Assembly (NCBI GenBank): GCA_964418595.1
Contig: CAYQMF010000125.1
Span: 1 to 19,260 of the forward strand
DNA length: 19,260 nt
Direction of reading: 5' to 3'
Source: CAYQMF01 sp964418595
GTDB lineage: Bacteria; Planctomycetota; UBA1135; UBA2386
The position numbers and the translations under genes were made by a program. Under the pieces are notes generated by a model. It was not told the origin of the DNA. It saw only the letters and a program-made list of their open reading frames with translations, and ran no database searches. Below are positions 1 through 7,883 of this stretch, in pieces (position 1 is the stretch's first letter; every line of letters starts with the position of its first letter).

Positions 1-2115
1 GGATGTACACCGGCATCTTGAGCGGATTGTTGGCGCGGGGAGTCGGCGCCGGCCCTGCGACCAGATCGATGACGCCGCCCTCGCCGTGTTCCCGCAGGAT
101 CACGAGGTCTCCGCTCATGATCACGAGATGGTTGTGCAGGGTGCGGAAGATGATCTCGTTCGTGGTGCCGCCCTCGATGTCGGCGATCACGATCTTGCGT
201 GGGTTGGTGTACTCCCACGCGACCCCGGGCGGCACGATGTTGGTGAACCGTACCTCCCGCACCCAACTGAGATCCGCGGCGCGGAACACGGCGATGCGGT
301 CGTACGCACCGACCACGACCTCCAGCTCCGGAGTGCTGTCGACGTTGCCCACCGCGAGACCCCAGGTGCCGTAGCCAAGGGCGTAGGGCACTCCGTTCTT
401 GTTCGAGCGGTTCACCTCGACCAGCGGCTTGATCGTGGGGTTCGTTCCCTTGGGGACCATCTTCAGACGGGTGACGTAGCCGTCCGCGCTGCCGATGAAG
501 ATGGAGTCGCGGTCGTCGCCCGGGATGCGCGCGACCTTGACCGACTCGTTGATCCCGAGCCAGGTGCCCTGGCCGTAGCGCTTGAACGCGGCGTTCTCGA
601 CCAGGAGGTTGGGTTGCGACCCGGGGTTGTAGGTGCGGTTTCCGCCATGGCTCAGCGGGATGCTGCTGGGGTCGAGGGACGGCAGGGGCGTCTGGGTCAT
701 CGTCCGACCGAGAAGGGCGTTGGTGATCGGCTGCACGTTCGTTCGGCTCAGCTCCGCGTGGGCGACCTCGACCATCACCTCCGTCATCCGGATCAGCTCG
801 TTGGTCTGCTCCGTGCTGCCGTCGGCACGCTCCAGCACGTAGGCATCCGGGACGTCGTTCTCGTGGCACGTCTTCGGCACCACCGAGAAGCGGATAGCGA
901 CGGGCTGGAGGGGGGATATCACGTTGGTCCACGTGGTCCTGCCGTGCTGCGGCTGCTGTCCGTGCTGCGTGGCACTCCCGCGCAGGATCATGGCCCAATC
1001 GGTCCCCTGCGCGACGGGATCCTCATCGCCAAATCCGAAGTACACCGGTCGCTGCACGTGGCCGTGAACCAGGCGGTTCGTGAACGACATGCTCGCGCAG
1101 TCCGTCTGCTCCTGCTTCGCCCACATCGGGATCTCCACGGTGTCCCGCATCAGGTACCCGTTCCCCGACCCATCCTGCGCCAGCAGCGACGTCAGGAACG
1201 TGAAGCCGTCATAGTCGGACGGCATGCTCCGGTGCGCCGCCGAGTACGCGATGCCGGTCGCGGAGTGGAACTCCGTCGGGTAGTACACCGTCGCCAGCGG
1301 CGCCGTCAGCCCGCCGAACGAGTCTCCGGTGACGTGGAACGCCACATCCTCGTCCTGGAGCTGGTACTGCGCCTTCACCAGCGCCAGCGCCGCGGCGCGC
1401 ACCTGCCGCAGGCGCTGCATCGTGAACACGATGGGCCGCCCGGACGTGCGCGGCGTGAACTGCACGCCCACGACCCGGTACGACGAAGGCGGGTTCTGCA
1501 GGCTGCGCGTCACCAGCTCGACGTGGGCGCCGTAGCCGTTCGCCCAGCGCAAGCCGTAGTAGTTCGGATCGCCGGGATAGTCGTGTGGCGCGAACAGGGC
1601 GTACGCCAACGGTGGTCCGAACGTCGACTGCGTGAAGATCGCGACCACGACGTCCAGTCCCGGAGGGACGGAAGGCGGACCCACCAGTTCGAAGGAGGCG
1701 AGCGCGTCGTCGCCGGCGACCGGGCCGCCGGGGCGATGGAACGTCCCGATGTACTGGATGGTCCCGGGTACCTGCGGGTGCGACCGCCAGCCCCCACTGA
1801 GGGTCGTGAACTCAGGCGCTTGGAGCAACGTATCCGGCCCCAATGCACCACCCTTGTCGACTCCGTCGGTCGACTCGCCGAAATTCCACACGTTGTCGGC
1901 CTGGTTCATCAGCGGCGACGTGCGCGGGGGTGTCCCCAGGAGCGTGAACCCCGGCGCGAGCGGTGCGATGTGCGGGTGACCGCCCGGCTGCGCAACGAGG
2001 GACGCGCTACCGACGAGACCCGTCAGGAAGCAGAGAAGTGAGTGAGTGAGTGAGTGAGTGAGTGAACAAACCCCGTTCCCACACTCGCGAAACCAAATCC
2101 GGTCGCTGGCCGCAT
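1..2115 (-). CDS. Secreted alpha/beta-hydrolase-like plus beta-propeller protein, partial, out of frame with its start
   Basis: The gene runs off the left edge; at least 679 codons are open. A hydrophobic segment (LLCFLTGLVGSASLVAQ, coding at about 2038-1988) looks like a signal-peptide core. The first half carries a nucleophile-elbow-like GDSFGG (1327-1310), a later GDEDPV (Asp at 1025-1027) and a His in CHENDV (863-865). Ser, Asp and His in this order and spacing fit an alpha/beta-hydrolase fold, but I cannot name the family. The second half (below about 600) has repeats such as VGNVDSTPELEVVVGAY and IADIEGGTTNEIIF, typical of FG-GAP/VCBS-like propellers. The start chosen is ATG 2115, with AGGAG six bases upstream. 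From this ATG the seven TCAC copies force a stop at 2025-2023 after 30 codons; the long frame is entered only with 5 or 8 copies. An in-frame ATG exists at 2170, but it would add about 37 non-hydrophobic residues and span a stem-loop. Confidence 0.75.
2037..2065. repeat. Tetranucleotide tandem repeat, seven GTGA units (TCAC on the coding strand)
   Basis: Seven perfect GTGA copies fill 2038-2065, preceded by one matching A at 2037. On the minus strand the array lies 51 bases inside the gene that starts at 2115 and encodes repeating Ser-Leu-Thr-His. Four is not a multiple of three, so each gain or loss of a unit changes the frame. Counting from ATG 2115, copy numbers of 5, 8 or 11 join the start to the downstream signal-peptide core; 6 and 7 copies lead to early stops. 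This is the structure of slipped-strand contingency loci known from Haemophilus and Neisseria. A copy-number error in assembly is possible. Confidence 0.95.
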
Positions 2116-2121
2116 GAGCAT

Positions 2122-2126
2122 CTCCT
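2122..2126 (-). promoter_or_regulatory. Shine-Dalgarno AGGAG for the left-edge secreted protein
   Basis: The minus strand reads AGGAG followed by six bases and then ATG at 2115. This is the clearest ribosome binding site in the window. It argues that 2115, not the in-frame ATG at 2170, is the real start, although 2115 is out of frame with the main coding region at the present repeat copy number. Confidence 0.7.
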
Positions 2127-2136
2127 GAAAGGGCCT

Positions 2137-2159
2137 GTCGCGGGCGGCGTGCCCGCGAC
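2137..2159. terminator. Stem-loop, perfect 9-bp stem with 5-base loop
   Basis: GTCGCGGGC and GCCCGCGAC form a perfect inverted repeat around GGCGT, between the stop of the GH-like gene (2233) and the start at 2115. No T-run follows on the minus strand, so intrinsic termination is uncertain. It could instead be a transcript end protector or a leader structure of the downstream gene. Confidence 0.4.
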
Positions 2160-2184
2160 CCCGGAAGCATGCGCGGCGCCCTCG

Positions 2185-2204
2185 AGCTCGGCAAGTGCCG
2201 AGCT
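2185..2204. terminator. Stem-loop, 8-bp stem around AAGT
   Basis: AGCTCGGC, AAGT and GCCGAGCT form a near-perfect hairpin 28 bases beyond the stop codon at 2233. This is the expected place for a terminator of the minus-strand operon above it. There is no poly-T tract. The 117-bp gap (2116-2232) holds this stem, a second one at 2137-2159, and a short direct repeat GGTCCCCT at 2205-2212 and 2214-2221. Confidence 0.4.
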
Positions 2205-2232
2205 GGTCCCCTGGGTCCCCTCCCCGCAGCCG

Positions 2233-3765
2233 TCACCTGCCGTCGCGCTTCAGTGCAACCCGCGCCACCGCGGCCGCGCCGCCCGGCGTCCAGATCCGCA
2301 GGTCGCACTCGCCGTTCTGGCGGTTCGCGAAGTTCGCCTGCGGAAGCGCGAAGCGCGCGACGGTGAGCCCGCCCTCGCGATGGCGACCGAGCGCCACCGC
2401 CACCCGATACGCGCCGCGCTGCGGCGCCACGGGGGCCGCGCTGTCGTACTGGACTTCCAGGCGAGGGTCGAGCTTGCCGGCGAACGCGATCTCGAGCGCG
2501 TAGTCGCCCTCGACATCGAACGCGTAGTGGTCGCTGACCTGGAAGTACAGATACGTCGCCTTCCCAGCCGCCGCCGTCGTCGTGCGCAGCGCCCCATCGC
2601 GCACTTCGACCTGACCGTCTTCCCAGGTGCGCTCGCGAAGCCCGCGCCGCACGATCGGCTCGGCGCCGAAGTCCACGCTCGCAACGGCGAGGCCCGCGCC
2701 TTCTGCGCCCCACGACTTGTCGGGTCGCGGCCGCGGGTCGGGATGCCGCAGGACGATGTCGGCGCCGGCCGGAACACCGCGCCGCAGCTTGCCGATCCAC
2801 TGGCGCGTGAGCTCGAGGTACTGCGTGCCAGCCTCGATCGTCTCGCACAGCTCCGTGCCTTCGTGCATCTCGTTCCAGGTCTCGAGGAGCACGAGCGACG
2901 GCCGATGGCGCAGCACGTGCTGCCACGACCACGCGTAGAAGCCGCCGTCCTCGCGATCGCGGTACGGCAGACGTCGGTCCGGCACGGGCGAGTCGTCGTA
3001 GCCGGGACCGATCTGCGCCACGCCGGGGAAGAGCTTGGGTCCGGCCAACGCCGCGCCCCACTCGGTCGTGAGGTCCTGCCCGATCGACCCCCACGAGCTG
3101 TCCGCGACCAGGCACACGCGCTCGCCGGGGAAGCGCTTGGCGAAGGCGGCGCGCAGGACGTCGGCGAGGCCGGCGTCCCACCTGGCCGCGTACGCGGCGG
3201 TGTAGAGCACCACCAGCACGCCGCCGCGGTGCCGCGCCCAGTGCCGCTCCGGAATCCGCTCGAAGTAGCCGACCACCGTGCCGCAGAACAGTGCGCGCCC
3301 GGCGTCGGTGGTGAGATCGGCGTTGTCGGCCCGCGGCTCGACGTTGCGCACCGCGTTCTGCAGCGTGCTCGTGTCGTAGAAGAGGCCGAGCTTCACGCCC
3401 TGGTCGTCGCCGAGCGCGTCGAGCGCCGCCACCATCGGCGCGAGGCCGGCCCGGGCGAACGCGAGGTGCGGCAGGTCGTAGGCGCCGGGCGCGCCCCAGT
3501 ACACGGGCAGCGCGACCTGGATCCCGGCGCTCGCCATCGCCGCGAAGTTGGCGCGATGCCAGTCGGCGGATTCGTAGCTGACCGTCTCCGGCGCCTTGAA
3601 GTGACGCGTGTGTCCTTCGCGTCCCGGCGCTCCTTCCTGTGCGAAGTGCCGGTCGGGCCAGCGGTACCAATAGAAGTAGTGCGCCGCGATCGACGCGTTG
3701 CGGCCTTGGGCGGAGAGGTCGGCGCCGGCGAAGAGTGCGAGCAGGAGGAGGGCAGGTGCGCGCAT
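2233..3765 (-). CDS. Secreted glycoside-hydrolase-like protein (DUF5010/GH71-99-like) with C-terminal beta-sandwich
   Basis: 510 residues. Residues 1-20 form a signal peptide (MRAPALLLLALFAGADLSAQ), so export is likely. Residues about 25-330 resemble TIM-barrel proteins of the DUF5010 / GH71-GH99-like type: an early AHYFYWYRWP stretch (28-37), LPVYWG (86-91), GLFYDTS (127-133), and near the barrel end LLETWNEMHEGTE (293-305), whose acidic residues could be catalytic. Residues about 365-510 are predicted beta-rich and may be a carbohydrate-binding-like sandwich. The start at 3765 sits 28 bases after the stop of the membrane-protein gene, so co-transcription is likely; the Shine-Dalgarno is weak. 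Substrate unknown. Family assignment rests on remembered motif similarity, not a search. Confidence 0.85.
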   Translation of the reverse strand: MRAPALLLLALFAGADLSAQGRNASIAAHYFYWYRWPDRHFAQEGAPGREGHTRHFKAPETVSYESADWHRANFAAMASAGIQVALPVYWGAPGAYDLPHLAFARAGLAPMVAALDALGDDQGVKLGLFYDTSTLQNAVRNVEPRADNADLTTDAGRALFCGTVVGYFERIPERHWARHRGGVLVVLYTAAYAARWDAGLADVLRAAFAKRFPGERVCLVADSSWGSIGQDLTTEWGAALAGPKLFPGVAQIGPGYDDSPVPDRRLPYRDREDGGFYAWSWQHVLRHRPSLVLLETWNEMHEGTELCETIEAGTQYLELTRQWIGKLRRGVPAGADIVLRHPDPRPRPDKSWGAEGAGLAVASVDFGAEPIVRRGLRERTWEDGQVEVRDGALRTTTAAAGKATYLYFQVSDHYAFDVEGDYALEIAFAGKLDPRLEVQYDSAAPVAPQRGAYRVAVALGRHREGGLTVARFALPQANFANRQNGECDLRIWTPGGAAAVARVALKRDGR

Positions 3766-3793
3766 CGCTACGAGAGCCTAGCAGCGGCCCGGG

Positions 3794-5206
3794 TCACTTG
3801 GGGATCGGCTCGATGATCGCGTAGGCGAAGTCGGCGACCTTCCCCGGCACGAAGGCGTAGTGGCGCTTGAAGTGCTCCTCGAAGAACCGGGTCTGCCCGG
3901 TGGAGAAGGGGAACCCGCCCTCCAGGTGATCGAGACACTGGCGTGCGATCACGACCCGGTACCCGGCGGCACGCGCCGCCGCGTAACCACGGTCGAACGC
4001 CGCGCAGATGTCCGCGAACGGCAGCGACCCGCGCGCCAGCTCGGCCACGTCGAGCGTGGCGATCCCCGGCATGTGCCGCAGGATCGGACGCATGGACCAC
4101 GGCCCGAGGAAGGCGACCACGGCCTTGCCGTGCGCGGTCACCTCTTCGACCTGCGCGCGGCTCGGCGGCGACGGCATCGTCGCGGCGTACTCGCGGTTGA
4201 GCGTCACCCCGGTCGCGATGGTGAGGGTGGCGACGACCGCCAGGAGGCGCGGCGGCAGCAGGCGCACGAGGCCCACCGCGAGCGGGAGCACCAACGGCAG
4301 GTTGTAGGCGCCGCGCTCGTCGAAGTCGGCGAGGATCAACAACGAGAACGTCTGGTAGGGCACGAAGGCCGCCACGAACGCGAGCCCCAGACGACGCGTG
4401 CGCGCCCACGCGAGGCACAGGAAGCCCAGCACCGACCCCGGCAGGAACGGCAGCAGCCACTCGCCCCACAAGCCGGGCCACAGGTGCGCGATCTCGAACC
4501 GCGCGAAGCCTGCGACCAGTCCGGCCTGCGAGGCCATCGGGTTGCTGCCCAGCGCGAGCTGCGCGAGTGCCGCCGCCGCGAGCGTGATCGCCGCGTGCAG
4601 GCAGGCCGCCGCGGCGAGCGCGCGCAGCGCAGCGAAGAACCCGAAGCGCTCGCGCTCGCACGCGAGCACCAGCCACGGCACGACGATGCAGTAGAGGAGG
4701 TGCCCGGTGGCGTGCACCAGCGTCGCGACCCCGGTCGCCATGCCGAGCAGGAGGCCGCGCGGTACCGTCGGCGCCCGCCCGGTCCTCACCAAGGCGTGGA
4801 ACGCCAGCGCGACGAAGGGGAAGAACGGCGCCTGCCGCTCGATGGCCGTCGCGTAGAAGAACACCGTGCCGGTGCCCCCGATCAGGAGCGTGCCCAGCAC
4901 CCGCTGCGCGGCAGTGCAGCCCAGGCTCGCGAGCGTGCGGTGCGCGATGACCACGCCGAGCACCATGCACAACCGCGTCGCCACCGACAGCTCGCCGAAC
5001 AGGTCCGTCGTGAACGGACGCGCGACCAACTGGCCGAGCGCGAACACGGCGTAGTTGAGCAGGTGGTTGTCGTGCAGGAGCGCGCCGGTCGCGCGCCCGG
5101 TCTGGATGAAGGATCCGTCGCCGTAGAAGATGTCGAGGGCGAGGAACGAGTACACCGCGAAGAGCAGAGCCGCGATGCCAGCGGACTCGAACCAGAGCCC
5201 TCGCAT
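3794..5206 (-). CDS. Polytopic membrane protein, possible GT-C-type glycosyltransferase
   Basis: 470 residues. About nine to eleven hydrophobic segments fill residues 8-335 (for example GIAALLFAVYSFLAL, VLGTLLIGGTGTVFFYA, LLLGMATGVATLVHATG, LAFVAAFVPYQTFSLLI), followed by a soluble tail of about 115 residues. An acidic luminal-type loop near the first segment (FYGDGS) and a charged loop DFDERGAYNLP between late segments are reminiscent of GT-C glycosyltransferases that use lipid-linked donors, but I recognise no diagnostic motif. The ATG at 5206 directly follows the TGA of the radical SAM gene (5209-5207), with GCAGG just upstream, so translation is probably coupled. The GH-like secreted protein follows. 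I cannot assign a substrate; a transporter or unknown membrane protein remains possible. Confidence 0.8.
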   Translation of the reverse strand: MRGLWFESAGIAALLFAVYSFLALDIFYGDGSFIQTGRATGALLHDNHLLNYAVFALGQLVARPFTTDLFGELSVATRLCMVLGVVIAHRTLASLGCTAAQRVLGTLLIGGTGTVFFYATAIERQAPFFPFVALAFHALVRTGRAPTVPRGLLLGMATGVATLVHATGHLLYCIVVPWLVLACERERFGFFAALRALAAAACLHAAITLAAAALAQLALGSNPMASQAGLVAGFARFEIAHLWPGLWGEWLLPFLPGSVLGFLCLAWARTRRLGLAFVAAFVPYQTFSLLILADFDERGAYNLPLVLPLAVGLVRLLPPRLLAVVATLTIATGVTLNREYAATMPSPPSRAQVEEVTAHGKAVVAFLGPWSMRPILRHMPGIATLDVAELARGSLPFADICAAFDRGYAAARAAGYRVVIARQCLDHLEGGFPFSTGQTRFFEEHFKRHYAFVPGKVADFAYAIIEPIPK

Positions 5207-6223
5207 TCAGCCTGCCACGGATCCCTTCCCGCCCGCCACGCGTCGGCGCAGCTGCCCACAGGCGGCGTCGACGTCGGCCCCGGCCGAGAGGCGCATGGTG
5301 GCGAACACGCCGTGGCGCTTGGTGCGGCGCACGATCTCGACCACGCGCTCCTGGGGCGGCGCTTCGAACGGCACACCCGCGACGCGATTCCAGACGATGA
5401 AGTTCACGTAGCCGTTCACCCCCTGCATGAGCGTGGCCAGAGCGTCGACGTCCTCGTCGCGATCGTTGATCCCGGCCAGCAGGGTCCACTCGATCTGCAC
5501 CGGGTGGTCGATGGCGCGCGAGTAGGCGTCGGCCGCGGCGATCAGGTCTTGGATCGGTTCGTCGTAGGCGTGCGGGAGGATGTCGCGGCGGATCACCGGA
5601 TCGACGCTGTGCAGGGACAGGGCCAGCGCCGGCTTGACCTCGGCGGCGAGCATGCGCTCGAAGGCCCGCCGCGACCCCACCGTCGACAGGGTCTGCCGGC
5701 GGTAGCCGATGAGTCCGTCGTCGCGGAACCGGCGCGCGCTCTCCAGCACCGCATCGAGGTTGTGCGTCGGCTCGCCGATGCCCATGAACACGATGCGGTC
5801 GATGCGCATCTCGCGCCGCGCGTGCACGAGCTGCTCGACGATCTCGGCGACGCCGAGGTTGCGCTTCAGCCCGTCCTTGCCGCTGGCGCAGAAGCGGCAG
5901 CGCACGGCACAGCCGACCTGGGTCGAGATGCACACGGCACCCGCCGGCATCGCCACCGTCTCGATGGCATCGCCGCCGCCCACGCCAACCACGAGCCGCA
6001 CCGAGCCGTCGCCCGACGGCACGCGCTCGAGGACGCGGGTGGCGAGACCTTCGGACTCGAACGCGTCGATCACGGCGCGGTCGGCCTTCGACAGCGCCAT
6101 GCCGCGCGCGTGGAAGCGCGCCGCGTCGATCGGTTGGCCGGCGAGCAGCATGCGGCGCGCGGCCACGGCCTTCGCCGGCGACAGCGCGTCGAGGCGCTGC
6201 AGCGGCAGCACTCCGACGCTCAC
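5207..6223 (-). CDS. RlmN/Cfr-family radical SAM protein, compact and divergent
   Basis: 338 residues from GTG 6223, which overlaps the carrier-protein stop as GTGA. RlmN methylates C2 of A2503 in 23S rRNA and A37 of some tRNAs, using a 4Fe-4S cluster and two catalytic cysteines. Here the cluster motif CxxxCxxC is C105, C109 and C112 (VGCAVRCRFCASG). The RlmN-type extra cysteines are also present: C98 in CISTQVGC and C322 in DAACGQL near the C terminus. MGIGEP (147-151 region) and LSLHS (202-206) are further family marks. The protein is shorter than E. coli RlmN (384), its first 90 residues do not obviously match the RlmN N-terminal domain, and it has NFIVWNRVAGVPF where RlmN usually has NLIPWNPFPGAPY. 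The chemistry is well supported; the exact RNA or other substrate is not. Confidence 0.88.
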   Translation of the reverse strand: MSVGVLPLQRLDALSPAKAVAARRMLLAGQPIDAARFHARGMALSKADRAVIDAFESEGLATRVLERVPSGDGSVRLVVGVGGGDAIETVAMPAGAVCISTQVGCAVRCRFCASGKDGLKRNLGVAEIVEQLVHARREMRIDRIVFMGIGEPTHNLDAVLESARRFRDDGLIGYRRQTLSTVGSRRAFERMLAAEVKPALALSLHSVDPVIRRDILPHAYDEPIQDLIAAADAYSRAIDHPVQIEWTLLAGINDRDEDVDALATLMQGVNGYVNFIVWNRVAGVPFEAPPQERVVEIVRRTKRHGVFATMRLSAGADVDAACGQLRRRVAGGKGSVAG

Positions 6224-6738
6224 GACTTCGCCTCGGCCTTCGCGGCAGGCTCGATGCGGACCAGCACGGCGCCGGCATCGACGGTCCCGCCCGCCTTGGC
6301 AGAGACCTCGACGACTCGACCGGCGACCCCGGCGAGCAGCTTGTGCTCCATCTTCATGGCGCTGAGGACGACGACGGTCTGCTCCGCGGTCACCGCGTCG
6401 CCGACCGCGATGCGCACGTCGAGCACGGTCCCGGTCATCGGTGCCTCGATCACGCCGCTCCCTGCTCCGCCCGCAGCCGCGCCGCGCCCGCGCGCCAGCT
6501 CCAGGTCGAAGGTCTGGCCGTCGACGCGCACCTGCACCCTGTGCCCGCGCGTCACCGCGTACGCGACGTGACCGACGTCGCCCACCTGCAGGCGCACGCC
6601 GCCACCGGGCAGGTCGCGCGCCTGCACCACGATGGCCGCGTCGCCCACGGTGACGCGGTGCTGGCCGTCGGCATCGCGCTGCGCGCGCACGTCCAGCGTC
6701 TCGCCGTCGCGCACGAAGGTCTTCTTGGAGCTGGTCAT
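6220..6738 (-). CDS. Biotin/lipoyl carrier protein (BCCP-like)
   Basis: 172 residues from ATG 6738. The C-terminal domain (about 97-163) is a biotinyl domain: EAPMTGTVLDV, then VLSAMKMEH with Lys129 as the biotin attachment site, then GRVVEVSAKAGGTVDAG. It would carry carboxybiotin between the two half-reactions of an acyl-CoA or pyruvate-type carboxylase. The N-terminal 90 residues are beta-rich, as in the BT-domain region of acyl-CoA carboxylase alpha chains. No carboxylase or carboxyltransferase gene is in the window, so its partner must lie elsewhere. It overlaps the radical SAM gene by 4 bp. The frame stays open to an ATG at 6819, but that extension is Pro/Gly-rich and overlaps the divergent promoter region, so 6738 is preferred despite a weak Shine-Dalgarno. 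Confidence 0.88.
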   Translation of the reverse strand: MTSSKKTFVRDGETLDVRAQRDADGQHRVTVGDAAIVVQARDLPGGGVRLQVGDVGHVAYAVTRGHRVQVRVDGQTFDLELARGRGAAAGGAGSGVIEAPMTGTVLDVRIAVGDAVTAEQTVVVLSAMKMEHKLLAGVAGRVVEVSAKAGGTVDAGAVLVRIEPAAKAEAKS

Positions 6739-6837
6739 CGGGAAGGGCGCACAGGCTAGCGCGCCCCGCACCAACCCTCCACCACCGGGGAGGCCGCCGC
6801 GGCGAATCACGTCCGGCACGCGATGTCGGCTCGACGC

Positions 6838-6865
6838 TTCGCAACCGCTCCGGGTCCGGTAGGCT
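6838..6865 (+). promoter_or_regulatory. Possible sigma70-like promoter for pseBC
   Basis: TTCGCA (6838-6843) and TAGGCT (6860-6865) are separated by 16 bases in the 134-bp gap between the divergent carrier-protein and pseB genes. Matches to consensus are partial, and such matches are weak evidence in high-GC DNA. If real, transcription would begin close to 6873, favouring the internal pseB start at 6912. Confidence 0.2.
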
Positions 6866-6872
6866 CTCCGCG

Positions 6873-7883
6873 ATGGATCAGCCGAGGAAACCCGGGTCCA
6901 CGGCCCGCGGCATGGACTGGCGCGAGGAGACGGTCCTGATCACCGGTGGCACCGGCTCGTTCGGCCGCCACGTCACCCGCGTGCTGCTGCGCGACCACGC
7001 GCCCCGACGCCTGATCATCTTCAGCCGCGACGAAGACAAGCAGCACGCGATGCGCGTCGACGGCTTCGACCACCCCTCGCTGCGCTACTTCATCGGAGAC
7101 GTGCGCGACGGCGATCGCCTGCGCCGGGCCATGCACGGGGTGACCACCGTGATCCACGCCGCCGCGCTCAAGCAGGTGCCGGTGTGCGAGTACAACCCGA
7201 TCGAGGCGGTGCTCACCAACATCATGGGCGCGCGCAACGTGGTCGATGCCGCCCTCGACACCAGCGTGACCCGGGTGATGGCGCTGTCCACCGACAAGGC
7301 GGTCAACCCGGTCAACCTGTACGGCGCCACCAAGCTCGTGTCCGAGAAGCTGTTCGTGCAGGCCAACGCGTACTCCGGCGAGCTGCCCACGCGCTTCGCG
7401 AGCTGCCGCTACGGCAACGTGGTCGGCAGCCGCGGCAGCGTGATCCCGCTGTTCCAACAGCAGCGCCAACGCGGGGTCATCACCCTCACCGACGCCCGCA
7501 TGACGCGCTTCTGGCTCACCCTCGAACAGGGCGTGCGCTTCGCGCTGCGGTGCGTGGAGCGGATGCACGGCGGCGAGGTGTTCGTGCCCAAGATCCCGAG
7601 CATGCGTCTCGAGGATCTCGCGCAGGCGGTGGCGCCCGAGTGCGACGTGCACTGCATCGGCATCCGTCCCGGCGAGAAGCTGCACGAGGTCCTGGTGTCG
7701 GAGGACGAGGCGCGGCACACCCGCGACCTCGGCGACCACTACGTGATCCTGCCGTCGCACCCCTGGTGGCCGCAGGACGGCGGCGATCTGGGTACGGCGT
7801 TGCCCGACGGCTTCAGCTACACGTCGAACGGCAACACGAGCTGGCTCACCGTGGCGCAACTGCGCGCGCTCCTCGACGCATGA
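6873..7883 (+). CDS. pseB: UDP-N-acetylglucosamine 4,6-dehydratase (inverting), PseB
   Basis: 336 residues. PseB converts UDP-GlcNAc to UDP-2-acetamido-2,6-dideoxy-beta-L-arabino-hexos-4-ulose, the first step toward pseudaminic acid. The NADP-binding Rossmann motif TGGTGSFG is at 24-31. The catalytic region reads LSTDKAVNPVNLYGATK, with T140, D141, K142, Y150 and K154. CRYGNVVGSRGSV and the TDARMTRFW stretch are also typical of the PseB/FlaA1 group. The stop overlaps the pseC start (ATGA), so the two are coupled. The ATG at 6873 gives 13 extra residues before MDWREETVLITGG; homologues usually begin just before the Rossmann motif, so ATG 6912 is a good alternative start. The enzyme class is secure; the final sugar made depends on genes outside the window. 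Confidence 0.93.
   Translation: MDQPRKPGSTARGMDWREETVLITGGTGSFGRHVTRVLLRDHAPRRLIIFSRDEDKQHAMRVDGFDHPSLRYFIGDVRDGDRLRRAMHGVTTVIHAAALKQVPVCEYNPIEAVLTNIMGARNVVDAALDTSVTRVMALSTDKAVNPVNLYGATKLVSEKLFVQANAYSGELPTRFASCRYGNVVGSRGSVIPLFQQQRQRGVITLTDARMTRFWLTLEQGVRFALRCVERMHGGEVFVPKIPSMRLEDLAQAVAPECDVHCIGIRPGEKLHEVLVSEDEARHTRDLGDHYVILPSHPWWPQDGGDLGTALPDGFSYTSNGNTSWLTVAQLRALLDA

Noticed and set aside
86..2041. Long plus-strand open frame of 651 codons
   Set aside because: It is the exact antisense codon register of the minus-strand secreted protein. Its product is rich in Arg, His, Val and Asp with no motifs, while the minus strand reads as a normal protein with a signal-peptide core.
2062..3816. Plus-strand open frame opposite the GH-like gene
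   Set aside because: Antisense shadow in GC-rich DNA; low-complexity Arg/Ala/Val content and no homology signal, while the minus strand encodes a signal peptide and GH-like motifs.
3768..6278. Minus-strand open frame of 836 codons in another register
   Set aside because: Arg/Ala-rich shadow of the radical SAM and membrane-protein genes; it crosses their coupled start/stop junction.
3860..6571. Plus-strand open frame of 903 codons
   Set aside because: It spans the antisense of three clear minus-strand genes (membrane protein, radical SAM, biotin carrier) and has Arg/His/Glu-rich composition.
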